The notes: generated by a model not told the origin, from the letters alone. Positions 12,213 to 24,915 are shown, numbered from the stretch's first letter. The stretch is 64,000 bases of DNA from Sarcocystis neurona (GCA_000727475.1 KL647289.1:2188798-2252797), one strand, 5' to 3'. Translations and numbers: made by a program.

Positions 12213-12422
12213 ATGCATATGAATAGGCGTCTTTAACTAGTAGATACGAAGCGCTCACCTTCGTCGTGCAAGCTGCCACGTCACCGTTGTCTATATAGAG
12301 ATATATATAGAGAATAAAAAAATATATGTATATATATACTATGCATATGCATATGAATAGGAGTCCTTCACTAGTAGATACAAAGCTCCCACCTTAGTCG
12401 TGCAAGCTCGCCACGGTTGTCT
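12213..12422. repeat. Direct duplication of an 80-base block
   Basis: The block beginning ATGCATATGAATAGG and ending GTTGTCT occurs at 12213-12292 and again at 12347-12422. Substitutions and small gaps separate the copies, with TA-rich sequence between them. Shared landmarks are ACTAGTAGATAC and GTCGTGCAAGCT. Confidence 0.8.
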
Positions 12423-13823
12423 CTGGATGCTCACATTAGTGCCCATGGAAATTTGAGAATATGTATTTTCGAAGATTCTTGTCGTCTTCGGGCGAGCACA
12501 ACACGTGTTGCATTCAAAATCTTGAAACGTGCGTTTTTGTGCGGAAGTGTGTCCTCTACCGCTGCCGCAACGATGGTAAATTTGCGTTTAGATGCGGCCG
12601 CAAAATCAATCCATATTCTACATGTTGTGTACGGCCATGAATTCTTTATGAAGAGAGTAGCCGTGTGGGACAGCGAATGCCGCTTTGCGACCGCTGACGC
12701 CAGCGAACCTTCCTTGGGGCTTTCCCAGTGCTGCGGAGAACGGAACTTCGTATGCAAGCAAAGCAGAGGGAAGCGACGCTGACTCTCCCGTAGCCGGCCA
12801 CGTAATTGTACCGTTTGAATTAGGGCTGTATTCTGTTGTATGTGTGTGGAAACGTGCCTCCGCTCTACAAATGTGAATATATGTAGTATCGTGTTTGTGT
12901 AGGTGATTAGCGCTTGCGGAAAAAGCAGGATCTGGTGTACCTCTTGGGCAACTTTCTCCACCCATCGGCATCACCCAGCAGTTGAAGCCCTGTTTTCACT
13001 TGTAAGCTGAATGTGGACACACAGTCAAGTACCCACAATCATGTAGATGTCTGACACGCGGATCTGCGTGATCAAGTTCTCGCACACGAGCACATCAGGA
13101 GATACACCTGTCTGTTCAAGTCTAGATATTATATAATTCCGGTGTGTGCCTATCTCTGTGTCTCATTCTCTCTGTATATATATCTAGACACGCGTAATGT
13201 GAAATGCGAAGTTGTTCTCTCTTCCATAGACTGCGTCCGCGCAGCCCGCCTCCCTTTTTGTTAGAACGGATGGACCGAATATACACAGTTTTGTTTCTGG
13301 TAGAGGGTGGAAAGCCAAACGCATTGGTGCGACATGAAGACTAGATAGTGCCCTCCATTGCTTCCGCGCATCAATTCATACAGATACGTAAAGATGTGGA
13401 AGGCCATAACGACATGAGAACCAGATGCTGTCCCGCCTTGCAATCGTGCATAAAGTCATACATACACGTTCAGATATGGGAAGAAAAGAGGAAGGTAGAG
13501 GTGTATGCCACTGCTTTCACACTTCGGCGGTGGGCATATGCACTGTTGTAAAGGGTCTCATGATTGTAGTACTTCTATCAATATACATGATTAGCTTCTC
13601 CTTTCAACATCATGTGGACTGACAATTTCTTCCATTCTCTGCACGCCTTAGCAAACACTGGTTGATACTGCATGGTGTACACGTATATACGTGGGTATAC
13701 ATATAGTCACAGACAACCGCAAAGCTGTATGCCCTTCTCGAAGTGATATTTGTGTTCACTTATTGTACTCCCGTGCTCTGCATTCGGCCTGGGCTGATAT
13801 TTATTCGTCACACGATATTTACG

Positions 13824-14022
13824 TGTATATATATATACATATGTATATATATATATATATTAGGTTACACGTCCTCCCATCAGTCCAGGGACATATCGTA
13901 CCCATCTGCATGTGCGGGACAGCTCTTTTTCGCCGGTTTACCCCGTACACGTGTATGTGTGTATGTTTGTATATACGTGTGTGTGTGTGTGTGTCTGTAT
14001 GTGTATATGTATGTGTGTACGA
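13824..14022. repeat. TA and GT microsatellites
   Basis: A TATATACATATG run at about 13825-13862 is followed, after about 100 bases of ordinary sequence, by a GTGTGTGT run at about 13975-14020. Confidence 0.7.
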
Positions 14023-14563
14023 ATTTGTTCACTAGGAATGTCTTTTCACACGCTGCACTGCGTGTGTGTCCGAAAAGTGTCCTGTGATTTACCGTTCACC
14101 ATTTGGTATACGTAGACACACGTACAAACAGTGTGCTCGAAACGTGTGTCGCAACTGCCATCTCGTGCTGGATATTGGGGTTTCCATCGCTGTCCAGTTA
14201 ACGTACCCACAAAGCGAGTTGTGTACAGTTCCGCCTATAACCACTGTCTCTTTCCTAATGTTTTTCTTCCGACTGGGATCACCATTCTACGGAAAGACGA
14301 GATGTACCAGTTCTCGCCGCAAGCATGTCGCAGAACCTTTGTGACATGGCGCGTTGTCTCCTAAGAATGATCGTCATTTTCGAGTGAAACCGGGCTGTTG
14401 CCTACGAGATATTACGGAGATGTGCTCCCTCATATCTCTTCTGTGACGAGCACTGACTCTCCCACCAAGCACTGATGTGTATTCCTACGCATCTGCATCC
14501 ACTTCCGAAAAACATCGTTTACTTGGAGTTGTGCGTTTGTCTGCCAGCTCCACCTGCCGCAAA

Positions 14564-15172
14564 ATGCCATCCTTGACAGGGTCTCGTGTACCTCGGCACC
14601 GGCGAGCACGCTCCGGAGACCCTCCCTTCACACGACATGCTACTGCTTCTGCTGTTCCTGCCTGTCCTGTGGCAACCGCTGCTGTCGCTGCCCCCTCACT
14701 TGCTTGGCCCCCTGCTGGAACATTCCAGGAGTGTTCTTCTTCCTCCTTGTCTCCTCTACACAAAACCCGCCCTTGCCTGAAGCACCCGCACGAGAACTCG
14801 TGTAGAGAACCCCATAATTCCTGCTGCTGCTTCTCGCAAAGTTCGAGACACTGCAGCAGAAGACAACTCGCTGCCGCAGACAGCCCCGAAGTCTCACGTC
14901 CGCAGTCACCTGCTGTACGAAGCCTTCACGAAGCCGCGGAAGCAGCAGACGCAGCTGCGGCAGCTACAGCAGAGGCCGCAGCAGATCTTCATTGTGGCCA
15001 CACTGCTTCAAATGGAACGCCCTGTCGCTCTTCACAAGAGTTACTCTCTCGCCTCCCGCATCACAGTAATGGAAGCTGCAGTCATCAACCAGCACCTCGA
15101 CAACCAGTGTACGCTCCCTTTGCTGCTGCATATTCTGCTGGTGCATCTTCTGCTGCGGGCACACCGAGTTAA
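14564..15172 (+). CDS. Ser/Ala/His-rich hypothetical protein, 202 residues
   Basis: The first in-frame ATG is at 14564 in the context CAAAATGCC, and the frame ends with TAA at 15170-15172. The frame is already open from 14477. The N-terminal third is Arg/Pro/Ala-rich, then comes a Cys/Ser/His-rich middle and a short Ala run near residues 140-155, followed by a Pro/Ala/Ser-rich tail. Repeats take up little of it, so the reading frame is better evidence here than in the CAG blocks. No domain, signal peptide or membrane segment is evident. It lies about 1.3 kb upstream of the coiled-coil gene on the same strand and could be a separate gene or an upstream part of it. Confidence 0.5.
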   Translation: MPSLTGSRVPRHRRARSGDPPFTRHATASAVPACPVATAAVAAPSLAWPPAGTFQECSSSSLSPLHKTRPCLKHPHENSCREPHNSCCCFSQSSRHCSRRQLAAADSPEVSRPQSPAVRSLHEAAEAADAAAAATAEAAADLHCGHTASNGTPCRSSQELLSRLPHHSNGSCSHQPAPRQPVYAPFAAAYSAGASSAAGTPS

Positions 15173-16451
15173 AATAGCTCCTTCTGAAGACAGATCCCCG
15201 CCGAGCGTAGGGATCTGAAGTGAAACATAACGCAGTTTTTAGGATGAGACCCCTACCAGTATAGACACATGCCTCTGCGCTACCTTTCTGCTAGTACAGG
15301 TGATACGTGTAGACAGGTCAAATTCTGTATGGAAAAGGAGGAGAGGATAACGCATGCACATAAAAGAATATCTTCCGAAAACCGTGCACAAGCCACGCAA
15401 GGGTTCTTCCTACTCATGCTGCTGTTCATCAAAACGAGATAGAACTCGTGTGCTACGGGGCTGTAATGTAGAGGGTGTACGGCGCAACGAAGCATTTAAA
15501 AGACAAATGTTTGTCCTCGTCATCGGATTCCAGGATACTACGTGAGGATGTTACGCATGGAAGGTGACCTCGTTGACTACTTTCCGCTTGTGCGCAGTGT
15601 CCTGTGTGCCTCCGCATCGCTGTACCCACAGGTGTAGTAGTGAGAGGGGCAGTACCGTACAACGACGTGTCGCCGTCACTGTATTAGTATTAGAACTGCT
15701 ACGAGTAATAGTGGTAGTAGTAGTAGTAGTACCATTAGACACGTAAGTAGTGCTAGTGATTGTAGTAGGTGCCAGCGCTGTAGCCATGTCAGTGCTATTG
15801 TTCCTGATCCTCGTAGTAGTATTAACAACAGTAGTAATTAACAGGAGTAGCTGTAGGGGTAGCAGTAGTATAATTGGCAATGATTGCCGTGGGAGTAGAA
15901 ATTACAGTAATGTTCCCAGTAGTGGGCAGAACCCTAGTTGTAGTAATGATAGTAGTAATGAAAGCAGTAGCGTCAGCACTAATACTAGTAAGCGGGTAGC
16001 GGTACTACTATCAATGTTGGTCAGAGTAGTGATGGAAGCAATAAGCATCGTCTAAAAAGGAACAGGCGTTGCGATCGTCGTGGTTCTACCCACACATATA
16101 CGTGCGAATCTTTCGACCATAAAAATACACACTTCAATTTTTAAAGCGAGGGACAACCTCCGGTTCCAGCCTCTACTGCAGCTGGATTTGGTATTCGGGT
16201 TAAACGCATGTTTGTAGGTATGACGATCTGCAAGCGTGCACATTTTCGCAGCTTTTGCAGAAATACTGCAGTCCACGTATTCACCGGTGCACCCTCCGCC
16301 ACGTCGGGTAGTGTCCTACGGAGAATCATGCGTGTGCATATATGCAAGACTACACTTACGCAGTTAAATACACATACAGGTTCTACTGCTAGCCTTCACG
16401 CGTATAAAGATGCATGTCGGTTGCATGTGTTTTTGAAGCGCACGTCGAGAA
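15173..16451. other. Spacer with an AGT/TAG trinucleotide tract
   Basis: The first half is ordinary sequence. Positions 15705-16040 are a degenerate AGT/GTA repeat. No gene is supported. Confidence 0.5.
15705..16040. repeat. Degenerate AGT/TAG trinucleotide repeat
   Basis: Frequent TAGTAGTAG units interspersed with AGCAGTAG and AACAGTAG. It is distinct from the CAG triplets elsewhere because one phase is a stop codon, which argues against coding. Confidence 0.75.
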
Positions 16452-16667
16452 ATGCAGCAGCAGTCGTCAGATGAGCTGCTGGGAGGCCTCGCTGCGTTAC
16501 AGGACTTAAGGCAAGCGTTAATAGAAAAGCAAGGCAGACGCCTAAGGGAGCTGTCTTCGTACTATCGAGAGTGCATGCGACTAAAAGAGGAAAATGGATT
16601 TTTAAGAGTGCGACAAGATGCTCTGACGAAACAGCTACAGGAGGTGGAAGAAGCCAGCAGGGTGGAC
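16452..16667 (+). CDS. Coiled-coil gene, exon 1
   Basis: It starts at ATG 16452 (context GAAATGC) and ends at the donor GTAAGT at 16668, exactly 72 codons. The residues are Leu/Glu/Arg/Gln-rich with leucines at heptad-like spacing (segments ELLGGLAALQDL and RLKEENGFLRVR). Reading on past the donor meets a stop within seven codons, supporting the splice. Confidence 0.75.
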
Positions 16668-16867
16668 GTAAGTGGACCGTGCGTGCGTTGAGAAGACCGA
16701 CTCACTTGGAGCCGTCCACTCGACCACCATGCGTAGATACCAGAAATAATCATTGCTGGGCTTGATGTCAGCTGTTGAATATGTACTGGTCTATGTTTGC
16801 CCGCGTTGAGTTTCTTCTCCCTCTCTCTTTCGCTCTCTCTATCTCTCTCTGTCTCTGTCTCACTCTT

Positions 16868-16899
<32 letters not shown>

Positions 16900-19846
16900 C
16901 ATATATATGCAGATACATACGTAGCACACACAAGCGAATACTGAACCCGTTGAGAGTAGAGCCCAAAGCTATACTATCCAGCAGCAGCGACGTTCTCATT
17001 CCGTGCAAAGCATACCCCTCTTTCAGAGAACATGGTACGTATAGGTTCCTGTTTATATACCACAGACCCCTATCGCTCTCGCACACCTCGTGTACAGAAG
17101 TATGTTGTGAGGCCGGCTGGGGAACACGCACGTAAACTCAAAACTGGAGACTTAAGACGTTCATTGAGGTAGTGTACACATTTGTTAGGTCAGACGTGCA
17201 GAGTACGCGCTCGTACATAAATAAGCCTGTCGAGTTTTGCCGGCGAAGCTTTCCCGCCCCCTGTCTGGGCGCCGGTAGGAGGTCAGCGATCCCGACTGTG
17301 CTCACCTGTAGTATGTCCTCATCATTAAAAACCTACGTGTCTAACGATGCGTACGTGTGTCTATGGGAGGTGCAACATGCAAGTCAAAATAGGTGATTGA
17401 GTGTGCACGGCTACGTTGCATTTGTATTTCGTGGAGACATACAACTGACGAACTGCCAGATGTACGGATATGCTTAGAATACGTTTATGCGTATTCTTAG
17501 CGGTCCTTCGGGGAACACGCTAATGTGGTCAACGCGTGCAGAATGATGACTTGTTTATACTCACAAACGTGCTTGCTCAGGTCTACCGCTGAGATGGAGA
17601 GAGAAACGCATTTTTGCAATTCGATCCAAGAACGCAACTGCACAGTCGTGTTCGTCTATATGTGTATATATATATACACATATATATATATATACGTATA
17701 CAAAATCGTGTGCATCTCCTGCGGGGTCTCCCACGATGTAAAATGCACGTCAAAGTGCACAGCTGTGGCTGGTAAGGGTGCGTATGTACGAAACAGCGTC
17801 GTCTTCCTTTTTGTTTATTTCTCTACACTTTTGTGTGGTCCCCCGTCCTCCTGTAAGACTCTGGACCTACCGGTTGATATATCGGTGACGTTTTTTCTCC
17901 CGTCTGTCCCGGCGCGCACCTTTTTTTTTGAGTAACGTTTCTTTCAGAAAGCAAAGGAGTCGCACAAGCTACGGCTGCTGAATGCGCAGCTGCTGCAGGA
18001 TAACGTGACCCTGCATCATTCTCTGTCGATGCTGTTGGAGAAACAGCCAACAATTATAGCAGGCTTGTACAGCCCGGAAGTCATAAAGTGGACTATATGT
18101 AACATAGCTGCTGCGTACAAGAAAAACCGCCTTTCCAGAAAACTTAAGAGTCCTTGGCTACGCGGTGGAGGGTCTCCTGACTGCTGCGTACAATTTGTTT
18201 TCTTTCCCTTCGGAACGACTTCACGAGGCACCTCCCATCCCCCCACAAACTACAAAAGGCCTGTACTCTTTGCACGGTGAGAGAAGCAATCAGTTATATA
18301 TATATATACATATATATGTGTGTGCATGTACAGCGGCATAGATACATATACCCTAACAGACGTACACGCAAACTGCCGTGTGTCATATACATGCAAATGT
18401 ACGTGCACGCACAAATACGTAGAGATACATGAGAAAACGTACAAAAGATGTACATACAAGGGTATACGCGAGTAAATTCCACACGCCTATACTTTCACAC
18501 CTAATGTTGTGTTGCGAAGTCTGCGCCATTGCTGACCTTGGAAAAATTCAAGCGCTGAAGCTCCAACAGAAACCTATAAGGAGATCTGCGGGTAGACGGG
18601 GAGGTCATGTCTCTGTAGACTAACAAATGCACGCGGACGCAAATTGTTTTGCGTACACAATACAAAAACTTGTGAATATAGACATACACGTACGTGTATA
18701 CACACGGGTGTAGCTTGTAACTCCTCATATATCTCTTTCTCTACGTATACACATATACATACACGAACCCTCACGCAGAATTCTATCCGCGCGTACAGGG
18801 ATGCTGAGTGACCCATGTGAACATAGTATTGATACATGCACGGAATGTCAAATCACATGATGAAGGCACACGTGATTCTGCATCTTAACTGCGCAAATAC
18901 AGAACTACGGTACGCGCTTGTAAATTCTTTCGGTACCGCAGCCGAATCGTTACAGTTGTAGATAGTCGTGCGTGTTCACGTAGGCTGTCTACACCATCTC
19001 ACAAGCTTTTTGTGCTTCGCCGCAAATTATTCTGCCCTCAGTAAAAGTGCTCAACCACTTGATGCGTGAGTGGACATGCTGTGGGTGCACGTGTCGTGCG
19101 TTTGGTAATGCAGCTATGCATTTAATTATACACTTTTTTTGCTTTCCGTCTTGATGTCCCCTTTGCCTCCCCATATTCTTGAAGGACCCGCGCGTACGTG
19201 GTTTGATCTTGCACGGCCCCCGTGCATGGAGCAGAAGATGTACATTTACGGCTGCCTCTACACATTTGTGTCAGAGTCTCAATTGTACACAGCCGCGTTA
19301 ATATGTATATTTATATATGTATATTTATATATGTATGTATGTATATATATATATATGCGCGATCGTCAACAGGCATGGCTTACGTACCGTCTCTGTTTGA
19401 TGCAGCGTGAGCGGGATGGACGAAGCCAGTTTCTACTTATTTGTGGGCAGCAGCTGTACAAGCATGATAACGCGCAACTTCCGCAAGACACCCGACCGGC
19501 TGGGAATCTGTAGACAAGAGTTTGAGCAGCAATGGTTAGAAGATGTAGAGTGCTCCTCTGCTGATGCGTTAACCGTAGGCATGGTCCTGTTGCACTGCAC
19601 CAGCAGGACGCGGTACGTTGTGAGGCATCACAGCCACCACGCGAATGATTACCAGCCGTCTACGCTGCGCTTCTACTAGGAAAAGCCGATCCCTGCGCGC
19701 TACTGCAAGTGTTCCTCGACACGGCGGCGTTACTGGCCCCAAACATGTTGCTGCTACCGGAGGAGTGCCGCCGTGCAGCTGCTGCTACTCTCGCAGCTGT
19801 CCATGCATCGGGTCATGTGAACTCACGTGTTAACCTTTTGCAGTAA
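16452..19846 (+). CDS. Multi-exon coiled-coil protein, function unknown
   Basis: Gene span. Exons 16452-16667, 17948-18276 and 19406 onward join with matching phases (0 then 2) across GTAAGT/CTTTCAG and GTGAGA/GATGCAG borders. A fourth exon ending at 19846 is likely. The first exon and the start of the second form a heptad-like charged helix (Leu, Glu, Arg, Lys, Gln). The second exon then has a conserved-looking globular stretch containing LYSPEVIKWT. The third exon carries mixed hydrophobic and basic sequence. I do not recognise the family. A structural or cytoskeletal role would fit a coiled coil but is only a guess. Introns of 1.28 and 1.13 kb carry CT and TA microsatellites. Confidence 0.6.
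16815..16912. repeat. CT then TA microsatellite in intron 1
   Basis: TCTCTCTC with interruptions from 16815 to about 16882, passing directly into TATATATATATA to about 16912. It lies in the first intron of the coiled-coil gene. Confidence 0.8.
17948..18276 (+). CDS. Coiled-coil gene, exon 2
   Basis: It begins after the acceptor CTTTCAG (17941-17947), which is preceded by a T-rich tract, and ends before GTGAGA at 18277. It is in phase 0 with exon 1. The charged helix continues for about 40 residues (KLRLLNAQLLQDN), then a globular part follows (LYSPEVIKWTICNIA) and a basic, Pro-rich end. Without the splice the frame stops at TGA 18278-18280, overlapping the donor. Confidence 0.7.
19406..19679 (+). 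CDS. Coiled-coil gene, exon 3
   Basis: The acceptor GATGCAG ends at 19405. In the phase left by exon 2 the frame reads through VSGMDEASFYLFVG and stays open to TAG at 19677-19679. The exon may end earlier: a donor-like GTAGAC at 19510 has the phase needed to join the protein-like frame that ends at 19846. Confidence 0.55.
19680..19846 (+). CDS. Coiled-coil gene, likely terminal exon
   Basis: A frame shifted relative to exon 3 encodes GKADPCALLQVFLDTAALL and a short Ala run, and ends at TAA 19844-19846. Acceptor candidates are CTACTAG at 19673-19679 and TTACCAG at 19649-19655. Both need a phase-1 donor such as the one at 19510. A single-base sequencing error in exon 3 is the alternative explanation. 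Another protein-like frame at 20165-20314 (contains GVEGFLSTGG) might be yet another exon. Confidence 0.45.
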
Positions 19847-21839
19847 AGTGTGGACGTTTGCAGACAGACGGCAAGTGTGCGTGTGGCTGTCCTGAGCCAG
19901 AAACGTTCTGACGCAGGGACGACGTAATGATATATATACGTGTGTGCACGGCGTCGCAGGTGCTGCTGCTGCGGGCCGCACAGCTGCTAATGGTGCTGAG
20001 GCTCGCGGTGGTGGTGGTGCTGCTGCTTCCGTTGCTGTGTTGCGTTTGCTATCGAGACTCGCGCCACCCGCGTTGTCACTGCTTTAGTCGTGTCCTCCAT
20101 AACAACTCCTGCATTGCTCCACCTGCTGCTCCGGAACAACTGCTGCTGCTGCTGCAAGTGCTGACCTGCAGCTGCATCCACGTTCACACGCGCTACTGCC
20201 GAAAGGGCGTATGGCGTAGAGGGATTTCTTTCTACAGGTGGGTTATTGACAGCAGCGTTTTTGAACGAGCTCCATGCGCTCTACAGGCGTAGACATACCG
20301 TGTCCCCTTCGTAGGTAGCCCACTGCATGTAGGGTGCAGGCGTTGTGACCAAATGCAAAACAAAGGCCTACAGAGAGCGACCCGCCTTCGCAGAAGCTGA
20401 ATGATGTAGCGAGCGGTCTCAACCTGCAGCGTGCACGGCGGTGCGGTTACTTTTCCTATCTGGTAGAAACAACTCCTAGTAGGGGAAGTGTTACAGGAAC
20501 TTTTCCCTGAACCGTCTTTTCTAGTTTGGGTCAGTGCATGCGCACTTGCAGACTCCAAGAAAGTTTTCTGCGTGATTGCAACACTGTTTGTGCGTATGAG
20601 TCACGTTTTCCCAAGTGAGCAACTTGCGCTTTTGGGCGCCCCGCACGCTCTGGCCCCCAGTCCTTCAAGACCCATCCCCCAGTGTGGATAGAGCTGTACG
20701 TGCAATGCAGCTGAGGATTCACTACGGATTAGGATGAAGACGCCGAGCCGCTGGGGGACACACTCCTGTAGGAATGTATGTACGCAGCTCAGATACAGAC
20801 CTGTACGCCTGCCGTGCAAAGCACTTGTCTCTACCTAGCAGTCACGTATCTCACAAAAAGAGTGAATACGCAGAGACCAGGTACGTGCATGCGGTGAAAA
20901 CCCACACGTGTAAAGCCGTGTCTTTTATGCGAGGCCTGCCATGCAGGGTGGAAGGTCGCACCGGTTGCAGCGTAATTCCGCAGATACGCAGGTGGAGAGA
21001 TACGAACAGCAGAGTAGGTTAACGAACCGACGCGTACCCGTCCGAGTGCATCTGCGGGCGCTTGCACTGCACAGTGCATGTGAATCAGAGAAAAAGAGAC
21101 ACCTGCGCCGTGGGTGTATACGCGTGCAGAGTGGAGCCCGCCACTAGAGATACGACGCTATTAGCTCATGGAGGAAGCGAGGCTTGCAGGAGCGGAGGTG
21201 CACGGTGATACACTCTGCGCTTCAATAGAATAAAAAGAAAGTAGACTACGTGACAGAGAGCCTCCTGGCGGATCCACTGCGTTACTTTAGTTGGTGCCCT
21301 GCGTCTTGCAGTCCTTTCCCTGTACGCACTCCTCCCTTGTCCGACGCGACCGTAAAGTGCATGCACACATCCACACACGTAGATGTACAAGTCTTCGTTG
21401 TATAGCCTTGTGAAAGACATGCATACACACGGACACAAAAACAAACATACGTCATACTTGTGTGTGCAGCCACCACGTACACAGAGGAAAACGAAGATAC
21501 GAGAAACGTCGCGGCAGAAGGCAGGGGGACGTTGAACCCGGGCGGGTGCATCTATACACTCGCTGTATCAAGCAGACGAATTTACTTGGATTTCTCTCTA
21601 TATTCGACGATACGTGATGACGGCGCGTATACTCGAAGAACACACGTATGGAGAGGAAGCGACAGACACGCAGACCCAGATGTAGAGACGTACAGGCATG
21701 TATTTTCCTGTCACTACGACGGTGTCTCCTCAAGCGGTTTCATCCTTCTACTTACGCGCTACTCCCGTGCTATCAGGCGGATGCAGAAGTACGTGTGACA
21801 GCTACACAAGAGAGTATCGGTTACATGACCCAAAACGTG

Positions 21840-22245
21840 ACTACGCACCTGTACATATACACATACACATTGCTGTACATATCCATGCGCGCCACACAAT
21901 CGGTTCCATATATATACATATATATATACATATATATAGATACATACATATATACATATATATATACATACACACAAACAGCATTATGGAAATATATATA
22001 TGTATATACATATATATATATGTGATAGAAGTTGTAATTCATAGGATCCATATGCATATATATATACATGTATAATGTATATATACATATATATACATAT
22101 ATATGTGGAAGAGCTTATGATTCACACGATCCATATCCATATATATATGTACATGTACTCATATATATATACACTCACAGTGCGGAAATATATGTATATA
22201 TATATATGTGGAAGAGGTTATAATTCATATGCCGGATAATATAAG
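21840..22245. repeat. ATAC/TATA array with three copies of a longer unit
   Basis: TATATACATATA runs alternate with a unit of about 85-100 bases whose landmark is GTGGAAGAG(C/G)TTAT(G/A)ATTCA followed by CATATGCC or GATCCATATCCAT. Copies lie near 22022, 22105 and 22208. Confidence 0.75.
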
Positions 22246-22579
22246 TGTATCTCTGACGGGAATACATACAGATGTGAGAGCAACAGTACATAAGAATGTA
22301 ACAAAAAGGTGTATATAAAATATAGGTACACCTGCACACCCGCGGAGATGGAGACGCTTTTATATATATATATATCCGGGTAATCCAGCCGGAGAGGGCG
22401 AAGATAATATATCTTTGCGGACAAGAGCGACGGATACAGGCACACAGATATCCACGCACACACAGACGTGTAAGTGGAACAGCAGTTCTCGCTTTAGCTC
22501 CGGCACGTCGACGCGCCTGTCGTGGCCGGGCCAGCAGCTGCAGCAGAGACGTCTTCTCAAATTGCCGCCTGTTCACAAC

Positions 22580-22603
22580 CACACACACACACACACACAC
22601 ACT
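22580..22603. repeat. CA dinucleotide repeat
   Basis: An almost pure ACACAC run of about 23 bases. Confidence 0.85.
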
Positions 22604-24594
22604 CACTTGCGCGTCCGCAGCAGTACACATACAAGAAAGAGGTGGATATACTTACAACTTTATCTGTTTGCATGCCTATATTGTACGCACGTACACAGAT
22701 GTATGCGTCGACAAAACAGAAGAGATAGGGATAAACAGGAGACCCAGGAGCATACAGTTGTACGTCTATATATATATCTGTGTGTGGGCAAGTAGGCGCG
22801 CATCGGGGGAGACAGACAGAGGAGAGACGAAGACAACGATAGGTGGACTGACACAGCCGATAATAAATTTGCGTATACTCGTGTGCGGCCACATGTACGT
22901 ATGTACGCACAAAGAGCAAGACGGAACAGCAAATGACGCGCGGGAAGGGTCGGGCGCTGCTCCCGAACTCGGCTGCACCTCTCCCTCTGTCCTTGCGCGG
23001 TCACTTGTCGATGTACGCGTCTCTCTCTGTCTCTGCATCTGCGTACCGGGAAATGTCCTTCTATCCGTATTACTTATATGTGAGACAGATATACACACGT
23101 ACGTTTGTATATATATATATATGTATGGACAGGCAGGTAGATGATAGTTCGGTGGAGAGAGATAGAGAACGTCGGCGTCCCTCGTCGACACAGACACGAA
23201 CATGTGAGAATACGTGCATTTGTTCACGCAGTTATATCCGGGGATATGCTGCTGTACATACACCCTACACACATGACAGACATGTCTCTCTGTGCGCTTG
23301 TGTATTATCAAAAACAAGCTCCACACACAAATATATTTATATGTGTACACATGTAGAAAGTGAATACATCGAAGCGCAGACATCTGCATATACACGCCTA
23401 GATCATCACGCGTACAAATACACGCGTGTGGCGTATAGACTGCTATGCATACATATGTATACGTTAAGATTACATATATGTATATATATAGTGGTATGCA
23501 TATAAATAAATAACAACGTTCCACCAGTCGACGCACCAGCACAGCTGAGTCGCGTGAAACGCTGTCTCTCCGCTGTATACACACATTCACATATTAGTAG
23601 CGACTGCGGACACATACACATATATACGTGTATATATATACACACACTCGGGCTAGCGCTAGGGCGCGGCATACGAATTAAATACGTCCCCATACATATA
23701 TACGCATTACAGCTACAGAATAGATACCTACAGATACACATATAGATATATATTTGCAGCGTAATATGTGTTCAAATCGGGTGCGTAAATGTATCCACCT
23801 ATACGGTGGCATTGCCACCTGTGTAGCTGATGACCACGCATACGGATAAAGCCGCAATGTAAACAGCTGTAGAGGGAGTGGATATGCATACATATATATG
23901 CATCTGATTGCGTGTATATATTACGAGCGCAAACACATATGTTTGTATACGTTTACAGCCAGGACGATCCTGTCATCTGCCTCGCCAACCCATGCGTCTC
24001 CATGCAGGTACATATGCCATGTGTACAGCGTTCGACGTGTGAACAGTTTTTGCAGGAAAGTGTTTTCAACAAAAAATTCATGTGTCTGCCTACACACGTG
24101 TCACTACACATTTCCACGTCCACGTACATATATATGGCACGTGTACACGCCCATCCTTATGTGACTCGTAGATATGCAGAGCTACACACATGCATACCAG
24201 ATACATATACATAGAACACATATAGACCTCCTTCACATGTGACTCGTACGTATGTAGAGTTGTAAGGCGCATCGACAGCTACATATCTAACACACAAATA
24301 TGTACAGATATATACGAACAAGTACACCCATCACATACTATATGTATGTAAATAGGTATATATATATATACCTACGAATCCCCACCTCTATACATATGTA
24401 CATAGATAATGTCTGTAGACGCATAGATCTCTACACGTATGTGAACCACTATACGTAAAAGACGTACGTGTACAGACCCCTATGCGTCTCTCCCTATAAT
24501 ATATATATGTAGCTATACGTGCGTGTGTGCATGCAATCATCCAGCTAACAAATTGACATGTATATGAATAAAAATGACGGACGAGTATACCAGT

Positions 24595-24915
24595 ACACAT
24601 ATATACACGTACACAACTCACATGCAACTACACACACATACGTGTATAGCGCTGCGCACACACCAAACCATATATATATATATACATACACACATATATA
24701 CGTGAACGTGTGTACGTAACACATGTATGCAGCTACACACACACATATATGCATATAGTCCTGTGTACACATATCAGAGCGTACACGTATGTATATATAT
24801 ATATGTGTACATAATACACGTATACGGCTACACACACAAACACATGTGTATAGCCCTGTGCAGACATCAACGCACGTATGTGTATATGCTTATATCTATG
24901 TATATGCGCGTACAC
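24595..24915. repeat. Minisatellite of about 95-base units
   Basis: Three successive imperfect copies share the order: ACATG(T/C)A..GC(A/T/G)(A/G)CTACACACACA, then ATA(G/T)(C/T)(G/C)CTG(T/C)G(C/T)ACACA, then TATATATATAC or GTATGTATA. They begin near 24620, 24725 and 24825. Confidence 0.7.

Larger units (their letters stand above)
10223..14563. other. Feature-poor spacer with imperfect repeats
   Basis: There is no supported gene. Frames of 70-176 codons occur on both strands but lack start context, partners or repeats typical of neighbouring genes. It holds three copies of a CAGAAACGT-containing unit just after the tRNA gene (10312-10410), a duplicated block of about 80 bases (12213-12422), and TA/GT microsatellites around 13820-13865 and 13970-14022. 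Confidence 0.5.

Noticed and set aside
12431..12961. Minus-strand frame of 176 codons
   Set aside because: It lies in a feature-poor spacer with an overlapping plus frame, no splice partners and no recognisable motif.
22766..23590. Minus-strand frame of 274 codons
   Set aside because: It translates TATACA/CACGTA repeats into Tyr/Ile/Thr/His strings.
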